NCBI RefSeq assembly: GCF_003260125.1
Contig: NZ_QHKO01000001.1
Coordinates: forward strand, 886,914 to 950,913
Direction: 5' to 3'
Origin: Lujinxingia litoralis
GTDB taxonomy: Bacteria; Myxococcota_A; Bradymonadia; Bradymonadales; Bradymonadaceae
DNA: 64,000 bases
Below the pieces are notes generated by a model, which saw only the letters and a program-made list of their open reading frames with translations, ran no database searches and was not told where the DNA came from. Every line of letters begins with the position of its first letter. Position 1 is the stretch's first letter. This document shows, piece after piece, positions 56,744 through 64,000 of the stretch. The translations under genes were made by a program, and so were the position numbers.

Positions 56744-59088
56744 TGGTAGTCTCCAGGCTCGGTCAACCCATGAAACTCAAGTATATTAAGAATATTCACC
56801 TCCCAAACCGACCGACTATAATCTTCATTCGGAAGCCCCATAATATTCCCTTCCCATCCTGGATAAGTATCTCCACCTTTCTCATATCTATCACCGAGCC
56901 CAAACAAGTGTCCGATTTCATGAGCCATTGTTTCTGCTGGTATCTGTTCTCCCATCCTAAGGACCCCCTTTCTAACTGCCGCGGTGACTCCTCGTCGAAT
57001 TCTGTGAGTCAGCCCTGTAATAATCACTCGATGCCCGAAACCCATGAGCGCCGCCCACGGTGTTCTCTGTCCTCTTAAGGCAGTAACTGTCGTGTTGACT
57101 CTATACCTCCCGAACTGACCTGACCATTGATTCTGAATCTCACTCTGGACACGTTCCATGACTTCGTCTGAAACTCGACCTACATTAGATGTGAAATACA
57201 ATGTAAGATGAATATCAATATCATTTCCATTACGGCTAATCTCTGGCCGAGACACACGAGATTTAGCTTTTGAATTGTGGGACGACGGGAGCGGAGGACG
57301 ATAACTAGGACCCGGTCCTTGACGAAGAGGAAGCGGATTACCAAAATTCGCTCCGGGAAGATCTGTTCCTGGAAGCGATTCCTCATACTCACCCTCAGCT
57401 TCCGAGTCCGATCCACCTCCAAAAAAATCTACTAACCTAGACCATAACCCCCTCCCACCACTATCCCCCATCCCCTTCGACGCCATCCCACTCGGATCCC
57501 ACCGATTCACCGGATCAAACGCCGCATAACCGTACACATCAAACGAATCCACGTACCACAGCGGATCGGGCCCCATAAACTGACCGAAACGCGGCGAGTA
57601 CCAGCGGGCGCCAAAACGATAGAGGCCCGTGGTGGTGGAGCGGAAGGCGCCGGTGAACCCGAAGTGTGGCAGGCTGTTCATGTGGCAGGGAGCGTCAACC
57701 AGATTACGCTGCGAACAATCCTCCGTGTCATCGGGCGAACGCACACTGATGCGTCCTTCGGCATCATACTCCGCGTACTCCGTGATACGGACCTGGTCTT
57801 CGTTCCAAATCCCAATGATGGACTGCAGCGCGTCGGTAAGTGGGAACACCAGATTAAAGCCGCTCTCTACGGTCCGTGCCGCAACCATCTGCTGCTGCAA
57901 AGGGCCCCAGAAGTACTCGCTTCGCAGCTCAAGCTGATCACCACCTTCATACTGACTGGCTGCACCTCGCCACTGCTCGACGAGCTTCTCGCCATCAAGG
58001 ATCAGGAAGTCAACCGAAGCCCCCTGGGAATCGTCCCGGTTAATCGTTGCGACTAGCCGGCCGGCAAAGTCGTAGAGATAGCTTTCGGAAAACTCTTCGT
58101 CTTCTACCTGCACCGAAGTCAGCTGATGCCACTGGTCGTAAACAAAACCGAATCGACCAAGCCGCGCTATCATACCGCGATCATCGTACTTTACGTATTC
58201 CGGAGCGCCCACACCGGGGTCCGGATGAAAAGACTCGGCGCTTCCATCCGGAAAACGTGTAGCACCGTGGTTAAACTCTTGATCATTGATAGAGGTTTCC
58301 CATCCAACGACCGAACCATGAACCCCTCGCTTATAGTCCACAGCAAACGTTGACACTGGGCGCTGAAACTGCCCGACAGAATTTCGCTCTTCAACAAAAC
58401 TCCCAAGATGTCCCCTCGCATCATATGTATAGCGCTGCGAATTAAACGACGGTGTCGTCCGCACCGTGGACCTTGGAAATTCATACGCCACATTCTTTTC
58501 ATCAACACGCCCGGAGCCATCACGCTTGTAGGACACGTCCATAAGAGTTGATGAACATGACGAGAACCCCTGGCAATAGGCTTGAGTAAAGTTCGGGTCT
58601 TTCCAAGATTGATCTGACGCTCCAGAAAACAGTTGCGCCATGATCTCACCGAAATCATTAATTTTTCTCACTTCTCTGAAAGGCCCCATCCCCTGGACAC
58701 GCCCAGTATAGAGGTCTCCTGCCCAGTCAAACTCGATCGCATCTGGCAACGCGTCGGACATCAGCGTTTCCAGTCGACCTCTTCCATCATATATCCGCAG
58801 TTCGTCCCGAGAGGGGAACGACACAGATACCTCCGAACTATCCGGAAGCAAGGCGTAGTCTCGTTGAATGGAAGGAAACACGACACCCGCGATCGTGATA
58901 TCCTCCGTGTCCACACGACCGAGATCATCGTAGGTGAACATATGCTCCACGGTCGCCGGACGGTCGAATCCAGTTAGCTGCCTGAAATCCGCGTTGGTAT
59001 GTAGCGGGCTTGTCCGACTAGCCCAACTGACTCGTCCTAACGCGTCATAGCTGTAATAGACGTCTCCGTTTCTTCTCGAGTCCACCAC
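56740..59088 (-). CDS. RHS protein with C-terminal zinc-metallopeptidase domain
   Basis: 782 residues from a GTG at 59088; the true start is uncertain. Residues 1-485 hold YD repeats (YYSYDALGRV, FTYDDLGRV, YTYDARGHLG, LYDFAGRL). The RHS core is near 486-540 (GLYRFGARWYSPRFGQFMGPDPL, then VNRWDPSG). After a Pro-rich linker, the variable C-terminal domain carries HEIGHLFGLGD (H723, E724, H727, D733), an HExxHxxGxxD zincin motif, and a possible Met-turn NIMG. This fits a polymorphic toxin whose C-terminus is a protease. It is shorter than complete Rhs proteins and lacks visible export domains. The last part is more AT-rich than the first. Confidence 0.85.
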   Translation of the reverse strand: MVDSRRNGDVYYSYDALGRVSWASRTSPLHTNADFRQLTGFDRPATVEHMFTYDDLGRVDTEDITIAGVVFPSIQRDYALLPDSSEVSVSFPSRDELRIYDGRGRLETLMSDALPDAIEFDWAGDLYTGRVQGMGPFREVRKINDFGEIMAQLFSGASDQSWKDPNFTQAYCQGFSSCSSTLMDVSYKRDGSGRVDEKNVAYEFPRSTVRTTPSFNSQRYTYDARGHLGSFVEERNSVGQFQRPVSTFAVDYKRGVHGSVVGWETSINDQEFNHGATRFPDGSAESFHPDPGVGAPEYVKYDDRGMIARLGRFGFVYDQWHQLTSVQVEDEEFSESYLYDFAGRLVATINRDDSQGASVDFLILDGEKLVEQWRGAASQYEGGDQLELRSEYFWGPLQQQMVAARTVESGFNLVFPLTDALQSIIGIWNEDQVRITEYAEYDAEGRISVRSPDDTEDCSQRNLVDAPCHMNSLPHFGFTGAFRSTTTGLYRFGARWYSPRFGQFMGPDPLWYVDSFDVYGYAAFDPVNRWDPSGMASKGMGDSGGRGLWSRLVDFFGGGSDSEAEGEYEESLPGTDLPGANFGNPLPLRQGPGPSYRPPLPSSHNSKAKSRVSRPEISRNGNDIDIHLTLYFTSNVGRVSDEVMERVQSEIQNQWSGQFGRYRVNTTVTALRGQRTPWAALMGFGHRVIITGLTHRIRRGVTAAVRKGVLRMGEQIPAETMAHEIGHLFGLGDRYEKGGDTYPGWEGNIMGLPNEDYSRSVWEVNILNILEFHGLTEPGDYQ

Positions 59089-59809
59089 GAAGGCCCCAGT
59101 AGAGAGCCCGTCAGCGTGGTGTTGTCGCAGACATAGCCTTCCAGGAATTCACTCGCACATGCGTCTCTACTCACGCGCAAGTTGGCGCGACTCGCCATGC
59201 GCTTTATGACTCTAATACCCCTACCTCGATCTACCGATTAACACCCTGCTCTTCAGGCACTTTTCACCTCACTTTCGTCTCGAACAGGTTGACTAAGATG
59301 GCGTGAGTCAGTGGGACTACCGGGGCTTCGTGGACGCGACTCACCTGGTCGCCGCCGGCGTTGCTTCGAGCGCACGTGGGGCCTGCGAGCACAATCAAGG
59401 CAGGAGCCCGGCGACTGTTTTTCGCCTTGTGGCACCGCGACAACCCAGTCCTCGACCACTGTGACGCTGAAATTCACCGCGACCGCCGTGTACCGTTTGA
59501 GGTGCAGGTCGAGTCAGCCTTCCTTCCCACAGCTAAGCGTCCCAAGCTCTTTTCTCTACGAACTGGTGTGCACCCACGTCGGATGCTCGAAGTACCTTTC
59601 GTTGTGAATCGCCCCTCAAAACATCGACGCGCCTATCCCGCCACCTAAAGAAGTCGAACGGAAGCACATCGCCCCCAATCATGACTTCTTTCCACACGGG
59701 ATAGCCGGGTTTCCTCCCCCCGCATACCCACCCGCCAGAATCTTGAGCCCCCCGCCCCCTTCACGTAACCTTGGCGAGCGTCTCCCCCTCCATCCCCCGG
59801 AGCTTCCCG
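59089..59809. other. Decayed region upstream of the RHS gene
   Basis: About 720 bases without a confident gene. On the minus strand, bases 59089-59199 hold an open stretch (ASEFLEGYVCDNTTLTG) in a different frame from the RHS gene. It may be an older N-terminal part joined by a frameshift. Two frames of about 95-98 codons between 59311 and 59648 have no family likeness and no good ribosome site. Nothing else was recognised. Confidence 0.4.
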
Positions 59810-60397
59810 ATGGTCACCGCTCGCCAGGCCCCCGCTCGCCATCTCCTCATCACGGTACTCGCCATGCTGATGGGGCTGCTTTTCGCCGGCTGCTCCGGCG
59901 ACGGGGTCAGCTCCTGCGCCAGCGATAGCGATTGCTTCTCCGGTGAATCCTGCCTGGGCGGAAGCTGTACGGCACTGGCCTGCTTTGAGCGGGGCCGGAC
60001 CTGCTCACCAGACGACTCCCTGGAGTGCTGCGAGGGGCTCTACTGCGCCTTTGAGGAGCCCTGCAACGTCTCCACCGAAGGGGGCTGCCGCACCGAGGGG
60101 AGCTGTCGGCCCAAATTGGCCGTCGGCCAGCCCTGCGACGACGCCTCTCAATGCGCCGATCCGCAGGCCGTGTGCAGTGGCAGTGGCGACGAGGAGTCCA
60201 CCTGCACCATCCCCCCGGGCGCGCTGGACGGCGTCTCCTGCCAGAGCAGCGCCGAGTGCTCCAACGCCGACGGGATTGTCCGCAGCTGCGATGCCGGCCT
60301 GTGCAAACGCGCCCATGGCGAGCCCTGCTCACAAAATAGCGAGTGCTCCTCCAACCTCTGTGACGCCCTCTCCTCCCAGACCTGTCTGGGGGGCTGA
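59810..60397 (+). CDS. Cys-rich lipoprotein
   Basis: 195 residues from the ATG at 59810 with GGAG 7 bases upstream. The signal peptide ends in LFAGC, so it is a predicted lipoprotein. The mature part is built of disulfide-type units: SSCASDSDCFSGESCLGGSC, ECCEGLYC, GQPCDDASQCADPQAVC, SCQSSAECSNADGIVRSCDAGLC and PCSQNSECSSNLC. Such Dickkopf-like Cys motifs are common in surface proteins of myxobacteria and Bradymonadia. No enzymatic motif is seen. A terminator follows. Confidence 0.82.
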   Translation: MVTARQAPARHLLITVLAMLMGLLFAGCSGDGVSSCASDSDCFSGESCLGGSCTALACFERGRTCSPDDSLECCEGLYCAFEEPCNVSTEGGCRTEGSCRPKLAVGQPCDDASQCADPQAVCSGSGDEESTCTIPPGALDGVSCQSSAECSNADGIVRSCDAGLCKRAHGEPCSQNSECSSNLCDALSSQTCLGG

Positions 60398-60416
60398 GCC
60401 GCCTCCCTCGCCACGC

Positions 60417-60460
60417 ACAAAAAAACCGGCGCTCGCCACTGGCGAGCGCCGGTTTTTTTT
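60417..60460. terminator. Bidirectional terminator between lipoprotein and peptidase genes
   Basis: ACCGGCGCTCGCC (60425-60437) and GGCGAGCGCCGGT (60441-60453) form a 13-bp stem with a 3-base loop. An A-run precedes and a T-run follows, so both converging genes are served. Confidence 0.93.
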
Positions 60461-60506
60461 GTGGAGGCCTTCGCCGTCCCGGGGGGGCCGGGAGAGCGGC
60501 CGACCT

Positions 60507-62615
60507 TTACCAGATGCGCACGCGCTCCTCCGGCGGCAGGTAGAGCGCGTGGTCCTCGGTCACATCAAAGGCCTCGTACCAGGCGTCCAGGTTACGGACC
60601 ACGCCATTGACGCGGTACATCCCCGGCGAATGCGGACCGTTGACCAGCTGGGCGCGCAGCGCGTCGTCGCGGTAGAGCGAGCGCCAGACCTGAGCCCAGG
60701 CCAAGAAGAAGCGCTGATCGCCGGTGAATCCGTCAATCACCGGGGCCTCTCCCTCCGGGTAGGTCTCTTTTACAAAGGTGCGCCAGGCGGCATAGGCCAT
60801 CTGCATCCCCCCCAGGTCACCGATGTTTTCGCCCATGGAGAGGCGCCCGTTCACGCAGAGGTCATCGATCGGGCAGAAGCTCGAGTACTGCTCGGCCAGC
60901 CGGCCGGAGGCTTCTTCAAACGCGGCGTTGGTCTGGGGGGTCCACCAGTCGCGGATGTGGCCCTGCGCATCAAAGCGCCGGCCCTGATCATCAAAGCCGT
61001 GGCCGATCTCGTGGCCGATCACCGCCCCGATTGCCCCGTAGTTCATGGCCGGGTCGGCGTGCGGGTCAAAGAATGGCGCCTGCAGAATCCCGGCCGGGAA
61101 GGTGATCTGGTTCATCAGCGGGTTGTAGCTCGCGTTGACGATCTGCGGCGGCCAGCTCCAGCGCTCCCGGTCCACCCCTTCTTCAAAGCGCTCCAGCTCC
61201 CGGGCCCAGCGATGCTCGCTGAGGCGCATGCGGTTGCCAAAGTAATCGTCAGCCTGCAGCTGGAGCCCCTCGTAGCTATCCCACTTCTCGGGGTAGCCGA
61301 TGCGCGGCTCAAAGCTCGAGAGCTTCTCCAGCGCCTGAGCCCGGGTGGCATCATCCATCCACTCCAGGGTCTGTAGCCGCCCCCTAAACCCTTCGATCAG
61401 GTGGGCCACCAGCGCGTCCATCTGCGCCTTGGACGCTGGCGAGAAGTGCTGCGCGACGTACTCCTGACCGACGGCGTGGCCCAGGGCCCAGCCCACCAGC
61501 TCGGTGCCCCGGCGATCCCGGGGGCGCTGCTCCTGGGTGCCCCGCAGCGTCTGGGAGTAGAACTCAAAGCTGGCCTGATCAAAGGCCTGCGGCAGCCACG
61601 ACGCCCGATCCGAGATGAAGTGAAAGATCAGGTAATCTTTGAGGCGATCGAGCGACGCCCCCTCAAAGGCCTGGCCGATGCCCTCCAGCGCGCTGGGCTG
61701 CGAGACGATGACCTTATCAACCCCACCCAGGCCCCGGATCTCCAGGCCCCGGGCCAGCAAAAGCTGCGGCGCCAGCGCGTTGAACGCCTCCAGCGTGAGC
61801 ACGTTGTAGGTCTCCTCAACCTGGCGCGAGCGCTCCCGGGTCCAGTGGGCTCGGGCGATCGCCGTCTCCAGCTCCAGGATCGCCTGGGCCCGCGACTCGC
61901 CATCGTCGAAGCCCGCCAGCTCAAAGACCGTGGCAATGTACGCCACGTAGGCCTGGCGGTACTGCTCGAAGCGCTCCGAGGTGTCCAGATAATAGTCGCG
62001 GTTGGGCAGCCCCAGCCCGCTCTGCCCCACGCTCACCGCGTACACGCTCGGGTTGGCCGGGTCGGGCATGATGCGCATGCGGACCAGGTGCTGATAGGGC
62101 AGCTCGGCCATCAACGAGGCAACCTCGGCATGCGAGCCCAGCGCCTGAATGCGCGAGAGGTAAGGGGCAAGCGGCTTAAGCCCCCGCGCCTCGATGCTCT
62201 CGGCGTCCATCCAGCTGGCGTAGAGCTCACCGATCAGCCGGGTGTTGCTCCCCGGCTCGCCGCCGGCGCGGGCCGCGGCGACAATGATCTGGTTGACCTT
62301 TTCTTCGGCCTCCAGGCTGAGCATGTCGAAGACGCCGTAGCGGGAGCGGTCCGCCGGAATCTCGGTGCTCTCTTGCCAGGCGCCGCTGGCGTACGCGTAA
62401 AAGTCATCGCCCGGCGCCACCCCGGCGCCCATCCCCTCGGCATCGAAGCCAAAGCTCCCAAAACGCGGCTTGCCAGTGACCTCGGCCCCGGCCTCCGAGA
62501 CGACCTCCACCCCGAGTTCGGGCGCTTCGTCACTCGCGCTCCCCTTCGGCGACGCACAGGCCGCCAGCAATGAGAGCCCCGCGCCCGCCACACATAGTTT
62601 CCTGCTCAATCGCAT
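60507..62615 (-). CDS. M13-family metallopeptidase lipoprotein (PepO-like)
   Basis: Zinc endopeptidase of the neprilysin family, 702 residues. It has a lipobox LAAC (acylated C20), so it is anchored on the outer side of a membrane. The N-terminal M13 domain begins with FGSFGFDAEGMGAGVAPGDDFYAYASGAW. Catalytic residues are H535-E536 and H539 in VIGHEIGHGFDDQG and E596 in ENIGDLGG, and the C-terminal substrate motif VNGPHSPGMYRVNGVVRN is present. Length and layout match the family. It probably degrades small extracellular peptides. The C-terminal WLPPEERVRIW-like end is typical of the family. Confidence 0.95.
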   Translation of the reverse strand: MRLSRKLCVAGAGLSLLAACASPKGSASDEAPELGVEVVSEAGAEVTGKPRFGSFGFDAEGMGAGVAPGDDFYAYASGAWQESTEIPADRSRYGVFDMLSLEAEEKVNQIIVAAARAGGEPGSNTRLIGELYASWMDAESIEARGLKPLAPYLSRIQALGSHAEVASLMAELPYQHLVRMRIMPDPANPSVYAVSVGQSGLGLPNRDYYLDTSERFEQYRQAYVAYIATVFELAGFDDGESRAQAILELETAIARAHWTRERSRQVEETYNVLTLEAFNALAPQLLLARGLEIRGLGGVDKVIVSQPSALEGIGQAFEGASLDRLKDYLIFHFISDRASWLPQAFDQASFEFYSQTLRGTQEQRPRDRRGTELVGWALGHAVGQEYVAQHFSPASKAQMDALVAHLIEGFRGRLQTLEWMDDATRAQALEKLSSFEPRIGYPEKWDSYEGLQLQADDYFGNRMRLSEHRWARELERFEEGVDRERWSWPPQIVNASYNPLMNQITFPAGILQAPFFDPHADPAMNYGAIGAVIGHEIGHGFDDQGRRFDAQGHIRDWWTPQTNAAFEEASGRLAEQYSSFCPIDDLCVNGRLSMGENIGDLGGMQMAYAAWRTFVKETYPEGEAPVIDGFTGDQRFFLAWAQVWRSLYRDDALRAQLVNGPHSPGMYRVNGVVRNLDAWYEAFDVTEDHALYLPPEERVRIW

Positions 62616-62769
62616 TCCCTGTCTCCAAAGTCTCGCGCCCGCTGGCGCATCTCATCCGCGGAGCGCCCGGCCCGACCGCCGGCGCACCCCCTTTGCAAAC
62701 TCCCCACCTGCTTAACCCCCCGGGGCCCCTGCCGGCAATCGGCCGGAACCCACCACCTGAGATCCCCCC

Positions 62770-62798
62770 TGCACAGCGACACCTGAATTATGTATACT
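62770..62798 (+). promoter_or_regulatory. Promoter for the TSUP gene
   Basis: TGCACA (62770-62775) and TATACT (62793-62798) have a 17-base spacer; the -10 is one base from consensus, the -35 is weak. It lies in the 296-base gap between the divergent peptidase and TSUP genes, about 115 bases before the ATG at 62912. Nothing else is recognised in this gap. Confidence 0.55.
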
Positions 62799-62911
62799 CA
62801 CCGCCCTTTTCTCGCACGCCCCGCCCTCGTTTTCACGGGAAGCCGCGGCGCCCTTCGCTCGTGTTGTCCCCCCGCGACAACCTCTGACTCGTCTTCCAAC
62901 CCTGGGCCTCT

Positions 62912-63694
62912 ATGTCTGTCGGGCTAGGCATCCTTCTTGTGTTCATCGCCCTCATCGGCGGGGTGTGCATCACCACCATCGGACCGGGCGGGATCTTTGT
63001 AACGATCGCGCTCTTTCTGCTCCTTAACCTCGACCCGGCCACCGTGGCCGGCACCGCCAGCCTGACCTTTGTCGGCACCGGCCTCCTGGGCAGCTACGCC
63101 TACCTGCGCTCCGGCCAGCTCGCGCCCCCCACCGCCCGCACCAGCGCGCTGATCCTGAGCCTGACCAGCGTGCTGGGCGCGTTTGCCGGCGCCCGGCTCA
63201 ACACCGTGCTCGACGCCGACCTCTTCGGCCTCCTGCTCGGCGCCTTCGTACTGCTGACCGGCGTCCTGATCCTGTGGCGTGAACGAGGCAACGCCGCCGC
63301 GCCAGGGGCAGACTTTGAGCTCGGCTCGCCAACGGGCCGCCTGGCCATGGCCGGGCTCGGCCTGGCGGTGGGGCTTCCCGGCGGCCTCCTCGGCGTGGGC
63401 GGGCCGGTGCTGGCCGTCCCCCTGATGGTGGTCCTGGGGGTGCCGATGCTCCTGGCGGTGGCCCTGGCCCAGGTCCAGTCGATCTTCATCGCCGCCTTCG
63501 CCGCGCTGGGCTTCGCGCTCCAGGGCGCCATCGACCTTTCCCTGGCCCTTTTGGTGGGCGTCCCCCTGCTGATCGGCACGGCCGCCGGCTGGGTCATCGC
63601 CCGGCGCATCCAGCCCGAACGCCTCAAGCTCGGCCTGGCCTTCGTGCTCCTGGGCCTCGGACTCTACATGCTCTCGGGCGCCGGCAGCGCCTGA
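62912..63694 (+). CDS. TSUP (TauE/SafE) family permease
   Basis: 260 residues, about eight membrane segments in two related halves. The repeated Gly-rich motif is seen as TIGPGGIFVTIAL near residue 25 and GLPGGLLGVGGPVLAVPLMV near 150, the usual pair in sulfite/sulfonate exporter-like proteins. Substrate cannot be assigned. It reads in the same direction as the transporter gene at 63824 (129-base gap). Confidence 0.88.
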   Translation: MSVGLGILLVFIALIGGVCITTIGPGGIFVTIALFLLLNLDPATVAGTASLTFVGTGLLGSYAYLRSGQLAPPTARTSALILSLTSVLGAFAGARLNTVLDADLFGLLLGAFVLLTGVLILWRERGNAAAPGADFELGSPTGRLAMAGLGLAVGLPGGLLGVGGPVLAVPLMVVLGVPMLLAVALAQVQSIFIAAFAALGFALQGAIDLSLALLVGVPLLIGTAAGWVIARRIQPERLKLGLAFVLLGLGLYMLSGAGSA

Positions 63695-63823
63695 GCCCTG
63701 GCCCTGGCCAGCGTCCCTTTTCCTTATCGCGCCGGCCGCTTATCGCGCCCGGCACTTCTCCCCCAGACACGCGCGTGGAGCTCGGCTGAAGGCCGGCTCA
63801 CCTGCCTTGCCTCTTGAGGTTCT

Positions 63824-64000
63824 ATGTCCGAACAGCAGTCCCTATGGCATCGCTTCTTCGAAAAATACGGCCTGAGCTTTGTGATGGTCGCCAGCTACTT
63901 CGGTAGCGGCTCCATCTACATCGCCAGCCAGGCCGGTGTAGAATACGGCTACGCCCTGATCTGGGCCGTGGTCGGCGCAGTTCTCCTGGGTTTTATGGCC
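63824..64000 (+). CDS. NRAMP-like divalent metal transporter, N-terminal fragment
   Basis: The first 59 codons are visible before the window ends. MSEQQSLWHRFFEKYGLSFVMVASYFGSGSIYIASQAGVEYGYALIW shows a soluble start, a first membrane helix and the GSG-IYIASQAG-EYGYALIW pattern of the NRAMP superfamily (Mn2+/Fe2+ uptake by proton symport). A GAGG ribosome site lies 4 bases before the ATG. The substrate cannot be judged from this part. Confidence 0.75.
   Translation, partial: MSEQQSLWHRFFEKYGLSFVMVASYFGSGSIYIASQAGVEYGYALIWAVVGAVLLGFMA

Noticed and set aside
59311-59648. Two overlapping frames of 95-98 codons upstream of the Cys-rich lipoprotein
   Set aside because: Both are Arg-rich and unlike any family, in mutually exclusive frames, with weak or no ribosome sites; likely decayed DNA.

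Overview
The window is high-GC bacterial chromosome, densely coded on both strands. Several features point to the former deltaproteobacteria, with Myxococcota or the Bradymonadia as the likeliest home: lipoproteins with MopE-like Asp/Cys repeats, a C-terminal sorting tail resembling MYXO-CTERM, an organelle-type (spd/EFG1-like) elongation factor G, and a ferrochelatase with an internal cysteine cluster. The placement is inferred from protein character, not from a marker-gene comparison. No rRNA, tRNA or CRISPR array was found.

Layout. 1-1032: start of an EF-G gene that runs off the left edge. 1527-9777: a large repeat/beta-propeller lipoprotein, ftsK, ttcA and a zinc-ribbon/FHA protein. 9958-19067 (minus): respiratory complex I genes nuoE, nuoF, nuoJ, nuoK, nuoL, nuoM and nuoN, without nuoG, nuoH or nuoI. 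19185-23241: an acetyltransferase, a hemerythrin, an outer-membrane barrel protein with a partner lipoprotein behind an operator-like palindrome, and a small membrane protein. 23223-27843: a nitrogen block of glutamate dehydrogenase, an orphan ATP-grasp ligase, PII (glnB) and glutamine synthetase (glnA). 28012-33937: a lipoprotein, trxB, tex, an oxidoreductase and truB. 33047-41464 (minus): the classical rimP-nusA-ylxR-infB-rbfA-nrnA-truB operon, behind a leader that carries a promoter, hairpins and an intrinsic terminator. 41889-52724: a nitrilase-family amidase, then a nearly complete heme cluster (hemX-like, hemA, C, D, E, protoporphyrinogen oxidase, hemB, H, L) with a small GNAT gene. 52721-55426: pcm, a cell-surface protein and a decayed IS3-family transposase. 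55820-59088: an AT-rich foreign module, an RHS protein with a C-terminal zinc-metallopeptidase domain and a 4-base-overlapping candidate immunity gene. 59810-64000: a Cys-rich lipoprotein, an M13 metallopeptidase, a TSUP transporter and the start of an NRAMP-like transporter.

How the genes fit together. The heme, complex I and cytochrome-assembly-like genes suggest an aerobic respiratory lifestyle using the C5 (glutamyl-tRNA) route to heme. The nitrogen block would join ammonia assimilation to PII signalling, but this PII has lost two residues (Gln39 and Lys58) used for 2-oxoglutarate sensing in characterised PII proteins. The RHS module next to transposon debris is the clearest accessory region and the best candidate for a little-described system. 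Next in interest are the palindrome-controlled outer-membrane/lipoprotein pair and the structured leader of the rimP operon.
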